This document shows positions 21,901-32,479 of a DNA stretch of 64,000 nt, piece by piece. How positions within the stretch are numbered: the first letter of the stretch is position 1; every line of letters starts with the position of its first letter. Location of the stretch: contig JAADJZ010000004.1 in assembly GCA_011032825.1 (NCBI GenBank), forward strand, positions 558,001 to 622,000, read 5' to 3'. Both the position numbers and the translations under genes were made by a program. Source of the stretch: Massariosphaeria phaeospora. Lineage: Eukaryota > Ascomycota > Dothideomycetes > Pleosporales. A model generated the notes under the pieces. It was not told the origin of the DNA, ran no database searches, and saw nothing but the letters and a program-made list of their open reading frames with translations.

Positions 21901-22698
21901 TCTCTCTTTACCTTCTTATCTTCTGCCTCACAGTGTTCATGGGAAATTAAATCTACACAACTAACCACGTATGGAAAAACTGGTCTACAATAGCCTCTAG
22001 AATGGTGGCATGGAAAGATGTCTGAGTGAGCACTTGGGAAACTCGACATGCAGCTGGATTCCAATTCATGAGCTGTAAGTGTGGGACTGGGGGGCTGCGG
22101 GCGGCGTTAGACTTGTTGCTGACATGACCTGGTAAGTAGGCCGGCCGGGGCTGAGTTGCATGTAGATTTTAACTTCGGCGTTCGTAGGTCGCTTTCTAGA
22201 GAGCTGGGAGATGAGGTTTACGATGAGACAAGGCTGTGGTGCGGGTGCGGGGTAGTTATTCACTGCCAGGATCCACGCTAGTCAGTGCGCTAGCTGACAG
22301 TACATCTTGTGTTCCCACATCGTCGTCTTCCTTATCGCACAAACATCATCGAACGAAGTCCGTTATATGAAAGCCAGAACACGAGGATCCCAGTCCTATG
22401 GGAGACTATGAATTGAAAAACACACAGACATTCCCATAAGGACGCCAGGAATAATGGCTGAAATGACTGGGTTCAGCCGTGGCTCTCACGCAAGACGTCA
22501 TACAAGGCTGAAGCTGCCTGCATATCGAACCCGAAAACGCCTGCAGTTCATGCCAAGAGGCCAGGGCTGAGTTGTCAACTTCGAATGCGCTGCACAGCCT
22601 TATCCCCCTCGTTCCCTTGATCTTATCTTTCATCTCGATTTTTCATCTCGATTCTTCATCTCTCGCACGTTTGGCTACTGAATGGTATACGACTCATC
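21901..22698. other. Intergenic, promoter side of the ankyrin gene
   Basis: No gene. The last 100 bases contain repeated TTTCATCTCGATT-like text (22629-22660), a short direct repeat in the presumed leader. Confidence 0.4.
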
Positions 22699-25229
22699 AT
22701 GGCAGAGCCGCTATCCCTGGCCGCGAGCATCTTCGCAGTTGCTGGTGCCGCAGACGTGGTGGTGCGAGCCAGTGTCGAATGCTGTCGGTTTCTCTCCGCG
22801 ATCACGGGCGCACCTGCCGACATCGAGTGCCTTCGGGGTTCTATCGAAGAGAATCAACTTCTTGCTCAGAACCTCCGTCAGTATCTTATAGAAGTGAACA
22901 CTACTAGTGGTTCGTCGATCTCCGCGCCTGCCTCAGCTGCCTCCTCGCCGGACCTCCGCGATGCGCTCAAATTATTCTACTCTGCTATCAAAGCCTTGAG
23001 ACGCGAATTTGGCGAACTTGACAAATTGGGCAAGAAGTACAGTGGCCCAAATAGGATGTGGGGCCGGATCAAATTCGTTCTCGACGAACGGAAGATTCGT
23101 CAACATATGACGAGGCTACAGAGCTCGAAGTCTACTATTGCTAATGCACTGGCACTTATATCCGAGTTTGTCAATTAGCCTAGTTCTGCACGCAAATGCT
23201 AACACTGTATTAGACGACAATCGTCCCTTGCGCACACGAAAACTCACAGTATTATGCAACAGGGCTTTCAACGAACTACAACACATATCGATGCTCGGGC
23301 ACAACAGATCTCATCCATACAATCAACCCAAACAACAATAGTAGCAAACCAAGTTCAAGCTGCCAGCCAGCGTTCTACGCAAACGCACTCGCTACGTAAG
23401 CAAATCATCACCACAGGCCAAGTCTCGCAAAAAGAGCACCGGAAAACCCGAGCACACATATCAAAAAGTAAATCGGACACGATAACAACGCTAAATAGCA
23501 AGTTCAATGAGTTGAGTACAACCATGATGTCGCGAGCACCGGTAGCGGCCCCAATCAGCAATCGGGAGATTCAATTCTTCGGCGAAAGTCTCGACTCGAT
23601 CATGCTACCTCTTTTGATACTCAGAGGGCACATTCGAGAGACCGTGATGCAGATTGTTTCACAGTCCACCCGAAAAATCTCCTCCCATCATGTATACTGG
23701 CTCCAGTCCGAACTCGAGAACCTTGTATCGTCTGCGACACAAGAAATTGCAGCACGCTCAGCGGGTTCGACTGCGACACCTTTTGACCGTTGGGATTACT
23801 CTGGGGAAGCCAAAAACACCCCGAAAAGCACCGCGCAACGAACCGCCACAGTCTCTGAAGCCGCCAAATGGCAGGGAGTTGGTGATAACAGCCGTTCTGC
23901 GAGACGAAAGCGTCCAAAATACGAAGTGTTCCAATTTGAGAACAACGCCGGACGGCTCGAATTCTCAATACCACACCAGAGTGATGTCCTTGATGAAATG
24001 ATAGACCTGGATAACGTGCGATTCTCTTTCGTTCCTGCCGCCAATATATGTGGCACCGCGTTCACCGCCAGCTTCTCTAAAGCTCATGAGCCAGAACCGA
24101 GACTTTGTGCGCAGATCAATGCTTATATTCTAGTCAAAGACTCGATACTGTATTCCGACCTTTTCAGCTCGGGTACACTTCAAGAAATCGATAGTGCCCT
24201 CCGAGATGGAACGATATCTCCCTATGGGCTAGATGGTGGTCGCGGGAATATATGTCTTTATGTGGGTTTTTTTTTCTAGCTCCAGTATTACTAGACCTGA
24301 TGTACCTGATACTAACGCCTACTGCCACAGCATGCAGCCCTTTATGGTCGATGTGATATGTTAGAATATTTGGACAGTCAAGGCATTGGTTTGTCAACCC
24401 AAGAGTAAGCTGTCTCAGAATCATTAATACTCGCCCTAATTATCTAATAATATTTAGCGGATATAACAGTGCCTTCATGGGCCTTTGGAAGTCGTATAAT
24501 TCGAGATTCACTACCAGTCTACTTGACTACAACAGAACATTGGCTTATTTGATGAAGAGGACTGGTACGTGCCTTTCGTCAATACCGCTTTCCCCACTAG
24601 TGGTCGGCGATTTGCTGCCTGTCGACCTCTGCGATCAAAAACTGAATTTGGCGAAGAAATATATGCAGTTTCTGCAAGTAGGAGGCTACGGATTAGAGCA
24701 ACAAGATGGCGATGGGTGCACGTTATTGTTACAAACTCTCGTTTGGTACAACAACGAAATCAGTCTGGCCCTCTGCCGTGAGCTCCTAGATCGTGGTGCG
24801 GATGTAGGAGCAACGGACCATGACGGATGGAACGCTATAAATTGGGCGCTGTGGTCTCCTACAAAGTCTTCGAGCTCTGTTGAAGAAAAGCTAAGTCTGG
24901 TCATCGAAAGAGGCGCCGATATTCACCATCGTACCAAGAAAGGGGTTACGCCATCACATTTTGCTCGATGTGAGGTTGAGTATGACTGTTGGAATATTTG
25001 GTGCTGGGCATTAGAGCGCAATGGACTAGATGTTCGCGACGTGGTAGATGAAGATGAAAAATTGTGGCTTCTAGACCCGGAGAGATGTGACCAACATGAT
25101 TGCGAATGGGATGAAAATGGGAACAGGATACTTTATCGAGGAGAACTACAGTGGAGAGATAGGATGGCTAGGTATACCCAGAAAAAAACGAGACAGGAGA
25201 TAGCGAGGAAGAAGAATATAGCAAGCTAG
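22699..25229 (+). CDS. Ankyrin-repeat protein with PigL_N-type N-terminal domain
   Basis: Four exons: 22699-23165, 23214-24261, 24331-24404 and 24458-25229, 786 residues. The introns are 48, 69 and 53 bases, with CTAAC branch motifs in the first two and GTTTGT, GTGGGT and GTAAGC donors. Residues 1-155 match the fungal PigL_N / STAND-type helical domain (MAEPLSLAASIFAVAGAADV, then FYSAIKALRREFGELDKLGKK). A long middle region is helical, glutamine-rich and charged. The C-terminal half has ankyrin repeats: HAALYGRCDMLEYLDSQGI, DGCTLLLQTLVWYNNEISLALCRELLDRGADV, and DGWNAINWAL...LSLVIERGADIHHRTKKGVTPSHFAR. Such proteins are linked with fungal allorecognition-like signalling, but the role here is unknown. 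The gene is visibly less GC-rich than VAM7 or SER2 and is flanked by array 1 and a dead transposon. The tail is rich in basic residues. Confidence 0.75.
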
Positions 25230-25358
25230 ACAAGAACAATCAAGCAAACAAGGAAGAGAAGCTAGAGCGCGAACACGGAGGTAGCGAAGAAGCGGACAGG
25301 AACAAAGAATGAAGTCCTGTGTCGCTTCAAGCCTTCTTACCACCTGTCCAATTCGCAT

Positions 25359-25535
25359 ACTGCTGGTTACCACGTCCGACGGAACACCCAGGTTTGTTAC
25401 TCGTATCAACGCCTCTACGAAACGTAGTAGAGATCCAATCAAAACTGTGTCAAAAAAACAATCTATACCTTAACAGGCGGCATTAACACACGACTAATAG
25501 ACCTGGGTGTTCTGTCGGACGTGGTAACCAGCAGT
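25359..25535. repeat. Inverted repeat with ~70 bp arms
   Basis: The left arm 25359-25428 starts ACTGCTGGTTACCACGTCC. Its reverse complement is found at 25466-25535, ending GACGTGGTAACCAGCAGT. The first 36 bases match with one difference (GACGG versus GACAG); further in the arms diverge. The loop is about 37 bases. Both arms, each read outside-in, encode a similar peptide (LLVTTSDGTPRFVTRI versus LLVTTSDRTPRSISRV), so this could be a head-to-head copy of one coding scrap. It lies between the ankyrin gene and the transposon. Confidence 0.7.
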
Positions 25536-25704
25536 ACACCATCCCAGCACATCCAAATCCTAGTTTTTATCTCTTGAACCCCGTCGAGTATTAGAAGGAT
25601 GCCTCTATCTCTTACCAACCTCTTCCTTAACCGCCTGACTGCGCCACAAATCCGCACCGCCACATAACCCTCGGCCCCGGCACCTCCCCACGCGGGTAGC
25701 AAAA

Positions 25705-27104
25705 TAAGCCGAACTCAGATCAGCCGAAGTGCACCCGAGTCCTCAACACCACACAAAATAGGAGCGTATACAGACAACGCAGCACCTAAATAAGTTGATA
25801 TTTTGCGTGAGGCTGTACAGTACTAGTATAAATCGTATACAGAGATTTTTCTGGTGTTGAGGTCCTGTAGAAGGCTCACCACCCAGTCATAGCGCCGCCA
25901 GCGTCCTTTACATCAAGCAACCTTTTAGGCATACTCTCCACCTGCTCATTAATATATCCTTGTTTTACACTGTCCTAGCCCTCTACTGTAAGCTCCTTTG
26001 TAGTCTCTACATCTTAGTAAGAGTATCAGCGTACGTATTGCTTCATAAGACCCCAAGCGTTTTCAATAGGCGCGAGGTCAGGTGACGATGAGCAGTTGAA
26101 GTAGAATTGTAGGCCATTGTTACGCTTCCAGTCCTTGACAATATTACTATGGCCAGGGCCATGGCCAGAGTCTCTATCCTCTTCCAATACAAAGTCTTCT
26201 TGGTGGTTTATCCATGGTTTCACCACTGGTTCGAGTATCTGGTTGATGTAATCCTTCTGGGTCATCTTGCCGTTGGTATTGCCTTTGATCTCATAGAAAA
26301 TCAATGGTGATTTGAATCTGTACCCTACCGCTGCCCAACAGTGGAGTTTCTTCTTGTCTACATCTGTAGGATCGGCGCTGTGTTGAATACAGTTGTTGCA
26401 ATAGCGCTGACCAGGTTTCCGGATAATTCGAAGCTGCCCTTGAGGACTAAGGCCTATATGCACCTCGTCGGAGAATCGCACATAGTGCTAGTCCTTCTTG
26501 TGTGGATAGCGCTCGTACATAACCTTAGCGTACTCCCTACGCCTCTCTGCAGTAGCTTTATTAACCCAGCCTTTTCTACAGGCTAAACACTTATGATAAT
26601 TGAGAGTCCCTATAGCTCTTCTTATGGTATCCTTACTGACGTCAAGCCCTAATTCGTACGCAAGAGTTTCCCAGCTCATTGAGCGTGATTCGACGTCGAA
26701 ATCCTCCACTATACGCTCAAGCTTTCGAAGCTCAATAGGGCTGATAAGAGGAGGCCTTCCACGGGTTTCATTCCGATCCGTATCAGGTCCTAGATGCCTC
26801 CGAACTCTGCCCTGCCTCAATATCTCCCATCCCTGTGTTTTTCCTACACTGTATTCACGGAATATTGACTCTTTATAGCCCTTGATACCGCGGTCGTCGA
26901 GAGCTTTACAAGCTGCTAGAACAGCTGCTTTTGTAGGCGTATCGTGATGGGTGTAGTAAAAAACAGCCTTTTTAGCTTGCACAATTGATTGGGAACGAGT
27001 AGTAGGCACTTTAATGATTATTTGTCTTGATTTGGTATTAAATAAGCTGGTGGAAGAGACGTGGCGGCATTTCGGCTGATTTTCGGCGTTCTGAGTTCGG
27101 CTTA
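25705..27104 (-). mobile_element. Degenerate Tc1/mariner element with TIRs and TA target duplication
   Basis: TA at 25705-25706 and 27103-27104 flank a 1,396-base element. The ends are inverted repeats: left AGCCGAACTCAGA followed by TCAGCCGAAGTGC; right, on the other strand, AGCCGAACTCAGA, ten extra bases, then TCAGCCGAAATGC. The element carries one transposase frame on the minus strand, broken by several stops. TA duplication, TIRs and a D,D,D/E transposase place it in the Tc1/mariner superfamily. It cannot move by itself because its transposase is dead. Confidence 0.9.
25876..27009 (-). pseudogene. Tc1/mariner transposase, nonsense-riddled
   Basis: One frame runs from about 27009 down to a final TGA at 25878-25876. 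It is stopped at 26490-26488 (TAG), 26028-26026 (TGA), 26016-26014 (TAA) and 25977-25975 (TAG). No ATG opens the frame; it begins at GTG where a start would be expected. The N-terminal part has helix-turn-helix text (KAAVLAACKALDDRGIKGYK, later GLDVSKDTIRRAI). The DDE signature follows: VRFSDEVHIG (first Asp), EEDRDSGHGP (second Asp) and SPDLAPIENAW (third acidic residue). The first and last stops fall where relatives have tryptophan (KDW...VRFSDEVH; EGW), so TGG to TAG changes fit a repeat-induced point mutation pattern. Confidence 0.9.
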
Positions 27105-27670
27105 TGTTGCTACCGTACCCGCGTGCTCCCCAACCGCGACCGGCCCATCCATCTCCCGCCCCGCCCCGCCCTCAGAACATCACCACCCTACCACCATACA
27201 CCTTTACACCTGCACAAGTGACGAAACAATCACAATCGAACACCTCGGCCTCGCTCTTGCACGCCTCGACCGAGCCCTCTTACGCCCGGGCAACTGATCT
27301 CAACGTATACGAATCCTTGCACCCCGATATCATAAATTGCAAGCTGCGAATTAGTAATGCGGTGTCGGTGTCGGGTCTAAGCGAAAACAATGGAAGGACA
27401 TTTAGGGAATAGCACGGTCGGAGAAACGGCATGTAGAGCGTTGTACGGTTGTACGATGGTGTTGCGCGGATGTACGAGGGAGGGTGCGGTGCGCAGGGTA
27501 AATAGAGTACATGACGGAGTGCAAGGCGGAATAGTGGTATATAAAGGCCATGGAGGTATATATCTTCAACAGCGCGAGTCCGGTATTTGTTTTTCTTAAC
27601 GACAGCTTCCATATATACGTATAGATTTTCCATTGGGAGGTATCGTGCCCGGAGTGCGTGCTGTGACGTC
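27105..27670. other. Intergenic, promoter of the P450 gene
   Basis: No gene. A proline-type C-rich patch (27120-27200) gives long but meaningless frames. A TATA box lies at 27538. Confidence 0.4.
27538..27546 (+). promoter_or_regulatory. TATA box of the P450 gene
   Basis: TATATAAAG, 133 bases upstream of the ATG at 27671. Confidence 0.5.
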
Positions 27671-29451
27671 ATGGATCTATGGCGCCTGGCAATACTGAGC
27701 GCCCTCGCTCTCGTCGCACTGAAGTACCTCATTGTATGTACAGCTCCCTTTTTATAAGCAGACATATTTTGATGTTGGTATTGACGTACTCCGCAGACGC
27801 TCATTCAGCGCGCGCGAAGCCCGCTGGCCGCGCTGCCAGGGCCCTGGTACTCGAAATGGACGTCGCTGGAGCTGCAGTACTACTTCATGCGCGGGCAACG
27901 CGCTATGTACGTTGAGCGACTGCATCAGAAATACGGTTAGCTCACCCGATAAGACCGTCAAGAAACTGCGTATTTAACACCACCCTCAGGCAAAGTGGTC
28001 CGCGTCTCCCCCGACGAAGTCGACTTCTCATCCCTTACGGCCTCGAAGCGCATCCACTCATACAACCGGCCATTCCTCAAGTCGATCATGTACACCAAGT
28101 TCGGCGACGCAGACGGGGTGCCCCATCTGTTTAACGCAGTGGACCCGGAGTACCATGCGCGCCATCGGCGGCTGCTGTCTGGGCCTATGTCTGAGGCGAA
28201 TTTGAAGGGCGTCGAGTATATCGTGCAAGAGCGCCTCGATCTAGCGATCGAGAGGATAGGGGACGAGATGAAGAGGGAGGGGTGTGCGGATGTGATGAAG
28301 TGGTGGTTGTTCTTCAGTACGGATGTCATTGGGGAGCTGACGTTTGGGGATAGTTTTCGCATGCTGGAGCAGGGGAAGGTGAGAAATGTCCCTCGAGTGC
28401 AGTGACTTACGACCAGTTCTTGGCTGTGTGGTTAGGAATGGTTCGCTGATTGTCAACTGACTGACAATGCCGACAGAAAAACCAATACGTGGATGACCTC
28501 GAAATGGTTGCGAAGTTCAGCGGGCTCCAGATCCAGTTCCCTACACTCATCAAAATCGGCTCATACTTTCCGATTCGCGCGCTCCGCGAACCAGCCGTGG
28601 CGAGCCAAAGGCTGTCTAACTACGCATCAGAGTCCATCCGGCGCTATGAGAAGATTGTAGCCGCCGATCCATGGAATCCGAAACCAACGCTGTTTACCAA
28701 GCTGTTCAAGGCCGGCGAAGAAGGCATGGCGCAGAAAGAGGTTGTAGCGTCTGGCCAGGCGTACATCGTCGGTGGCAGCGACACGACAACGCATACTATG
28801 ACGTATCTAACATGGCGAGTTTGTCGAGACGAGCAGGTTAAGAGGAGACTTGTTGAAGAGCTGGCAGCTTTGCCGGAGGGGTATCGCGACGCCGATTTGA
28901 AGAACTTACCTTATTTGAACGAGGTCATTTCCGAGGTACTGCGGCTGTACTCTGCTGCGCCATCATTCCTGCCACGAGAGGTACCACCGGGAGGATGTGA
29001 AGTTGACGGATTTTGGATGCCGGGAGGAACGACAGTGGGCACGCAAGCTTACAGTATGCATCGCGATCCTGTCATCTTTCCGGAACCAGAAAAGTAAACC
29101 CAGTCCATTCGCATGTAAAACGACGCGTTAATTGCGTGAACAGGTTCAACCCCTCCAGATGGGAATCGCCTACGAAAGACATGAAAGACGCCTGGATGCC
29201 TTTCGGTGGGGGCGCTCGTAGTAAGGCTTCCTCGGACTCCTTCCAGGTATCTGTCGGCTGACCGCGCCTTAGTATGCATCGGACTGCACCTCGCTCAAAT
29301 GGAGCTCCGTCTTGCCACTGCGAAGTTCTTCCGTACGTTTCCCAACGCTAGAGTATCCGACAAGGACGGGTTTAGCGATGACGATATGGAACAGGTGATC
29401 TACTTCCTCATGTTTCCGAAAAAGAAATATTGTCCAATTCAGGCGTCGTGA
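27671..29451 (+). CDS. Cytochrome P450 monooxygenase, microsomal
   Basis: Six exons: 27671-27733, 27797-27935, 27990-28378, 28477-29093, 29144-29220 and 29273-29451, 487 residues. The introns are 63, 54, 98, 50 and 52 bases. Residues 1-21 are a membrane anchor (LAILSALALVALKYLI), followed by the proline hinge ALPGPWYS. The I-helix is VGGSDTTTHTMTYL, the ExxR is EVLRLYSAAP, the PERF-like region is FNPSRW, and the haem loop FGGGARICIG (FxxGxRxCxG) is formed only after splicing the last intron between R and the cysteine codon. All key residues are present, so it should be active. Substrate unknown. There is no polyketide, terpene or peptide synthase nearby, so it does not look like part of a secondary-metabolite cluster within this window. 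Confidence 0.9.
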
Positions 29452-32400
29452 GTGGATCTCGTGGGTTCCACAACGCACAATCGACGTGCTCTGTAAATAG
29501 TGTATAAGTGGGAGCGCCTTGTGAGGAATCAATGGGGATCTATAGGCAATATTACGAGGTAGCATCAGATGCAATGTCGCAGTATCGAAAGTTTCAGGTC
29601 TATGCATCTCGCTTGAGCTAGTACTTTCATGAATGCCAGGTGATATACTGTATTATGTCCGTTCGAAGTACCCTTAGTTGGGTGAAGGATTTTCTGCGAT
29701 GTCGGATCCAGATGCTAGTACTCTTCTGCGTTATGACTGGCCGGGTCACCTATTGATTTCGTAAATCGGGGTCGTGAGGATCCGTACAAGACATCCGAGT
29801 AATTGTGCGTCTAGCAATTCAGACAGACTGGGAAAACTACAGCTTCTCTTTCGTATAGACATACGGGATATGCACATATACGAAAGTGAAAAGTAGGCCC
29901 CCAAAGCTAAAGTTTAACGTAATGATAGTGACCCATCACCGGTTGTAGGACTGACAATATGACAAAGAAATGGATAGGCTAGGAGATTGTCCGACATTTA
30001 TCTCGAAATCGAGTTAAGAACGATGGTCATCGTTGAGGCAAGGTAAAGCTGAGAGAAATTTCGACGCTAGTCTTCGACGAGGCTGAATTGAGGTATTGGT
30101 GCGCCCGGTCTGCAGTAGGAGATTTGAAGGACGTTTTTGGCTTATCAGATGGAAGTCCGAATGTCTCCGGTGTGGTGCTCGGTGGCATGCAATCCACAAA
30201 GGATGTGACAGAAGGAAAAATCCTCAATACTAAAGTATATTGTCGTTGTCCGGTAAGCCGGGGATTGATCAGATGTCGAGTGACACAACGCCTGCATATA
30301 CGTATGCACCCCTTTCTGGTGTTCTTGCTTGCAAGTCTGGCCGTTAGGACCCTCATCAATAGACCTATAAGCAGCATCCTTGCGATCGGAGTATCGACCG
30401 GTAAGAGTAAGACCCCACATGTTCATACAAGAGGTACGATATCTGTAGTAATGGATGCAGGATCTCATGTGCTGTGCTCAGCTGTGCGACCCGAACGTTC
30501 CAACGCGATTTGCATCGAGATGCTGCTCATTGGTGGCGGTAACCTGTATATTGGCCAGCAGGATACAGCTGCCATGGTAAATAAGAGGAGTAGACGTGGT
30601 ACGGAGTAGATGCTGGGTAATGGCCGATCTCATGTTTCTAATAATGGAGATGGGGTGCAGAGGGGCTCTGTCTTTATCATCGGCATTTGCCTGCGCGCGC
30701 CGGGATGTTGGGCTAGGATGTGTATGCACTTACTCATACTGACGCCTGCTATTCGTGCAGAGAGCCACCAGAAGCGCCCACTCTCTCGAATCTGCGATTA
30801 CGCGGCGGCTTGCGGTGCTGCTCTCTGTCTCGATCATGGAAAGTCTACAACATAAGCAGTTGGTTCTTACTAGAGTATCAGTGACCTGAGCACGGCGCTT
30901 CTTGGCACAGACAGGCGAGTGGTGTTGCCAAGCAGAGATGGAAGATGGGGTAGTAGTGCCAAGTCTTCGTGTATCGCCGTGCTCGCTGGTGTTTCTGCTG
31001 CACGATGCTGGCGGCTGCAGCAACGGCCGACGGCCAGTCTTCGTTTATCAGATTTGACCGAGAGGTGAACCGGGTGTTGGCTGTCGGAGTTGGTGAATGC
31101 TCGGTAGCATGGCCTCTCAGCCCCCAGGTTAGGTTTCCGCAGGCCCACGTACCCACGAGCACAGTAGGCGGGCTCGGTAGATGCTGGCGACAGCACATCC
31201 AACGTTAGCCGCTCGCAGATTCGACTTCGATCGACCTCGAGGACGGTTGGATAGATATCGAGGCGTTCGGGCTATGTCGCGTGGTTCAGGGGTGGATGAT
31301 CGGAAGAAAGACGCCAGCCACCCTGAAGAGGTGACGGGTCGGGAATCAGCCTCACCCAGAGGCGCGCACCTGGCTGGCCGGCGAAGGTTGCCCCGCTGCA
31401 CGATGCTTGCTCTGATGATGTATGCAGATGCACGGCTGGCCTAACGTAAAAATTATACATGGTCCAAAGGCGCCGGCGGCTGGGTGGAGCAGTCGAACAG
31501 AGTACCGTGAATGGATGTCCCCTATACAGCGCATAGGCTCGACGCCCTCGAATGAGGACCGTCTACGTTGCGGGCGGGTTTTGAAACAGGTTGGGAGTCC
31601 AGCGGCCACTCATAAGAGCGGCCCCTCAGCGCTTGCGCGGGCTGTTGTTGAGCGTCTTCGTCCCGTCTCACGGAACCTTGGACAACACCTGTGCTGCACA
31701 CTTCTGGCACCTGTTCACCCGTTGTCTCCTCTACTGCACCCCCGACCTCACGCTCGTTTTGCTGCTGTCCAGCTCCTGGTGTTGGTGGTGTACGGAGCAT
31801 ATCGCTGCTGTTCTGCCTGCCTGGTGGTTATTCTGCCAAGCCCCGCTCGCACGCGCCCTCGCCCTCACACCTCTCCACCCCCAACGCCCGCGAGCCCCTC
31901 CTACGCTCGTCTTGCCCTGCAACTCGCGCAACGTCACGCCCTCGCCGTCTCCAACAGCACCCTCGCCGTCTTGGAGCATCTCACTCGCCATTACTCCAGC
32001 CTCTTGCCGCACCTTCCTCTCAGCAGCTTCGTGCCTGCCCGCCGGTCTGATCGCGCGCCTGTGCCTCGTGGCTGCCAACGTCACTTGATCGGCTGAGCAG
32101 GAGCGACGACCGGACCGCTTTTGCCCTCGACTGCCGCCCGTTGCACCTCCTCCCGCCGTTGTTTGCACTGCGGCCTGGCTTTGTTCAGAGATCAGTCGGT
32201 CAGCGCCCATTCGGCTGACGGCAGCTATCCGCGGTGCTGGGACCGAGCAACCAAGCAGCGTCGGCGTGCAACCTCAGACCCTCCACTGACGTCCCCTCAC
32301 TTTGCCAGCTTCCCCGGACGAGGCTAGAGCTTAATACGCTTGGCCAACGAACGACGCCAGGCCCTGTTGTGTAGTCATAGGACACCGCCGCATACACTTT

Positions 32401-32479
32401 GCCTTACCGCCTGGCCCACCAGTGACTAGGCACTGCAGTACAGCGCCGCGCTGAACTGAAAGAACTCTCTGAAATATAG
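29452..32479. other. Gene-free 3 kb, including the probable long leader of the MAPKK gene
   Basis: Many short overlapping frames on both strands; none has family character. From about 31600 to 32470 the + strand is strongly CT-rich (C-runs, CTCTCC, CCTCTAC), as in long fungal 5' leaders, and contains several upstream ATGs. I see no repeats, transposon ends or tRNA. Confidence 0.45.

Noticed and set aside
31422..32096. 224-codon frame before the MAPKK
   Set aside because: Proline/serine/alanine-rich text from CT-rich leader DNA; no domain.
27671..32479. Secondary-metabolite cluster around the P450
   Set aside because: No backbone enzyme, transporter or cluster regulator near it; the neighbours are a MAPKK and a dead transposon.
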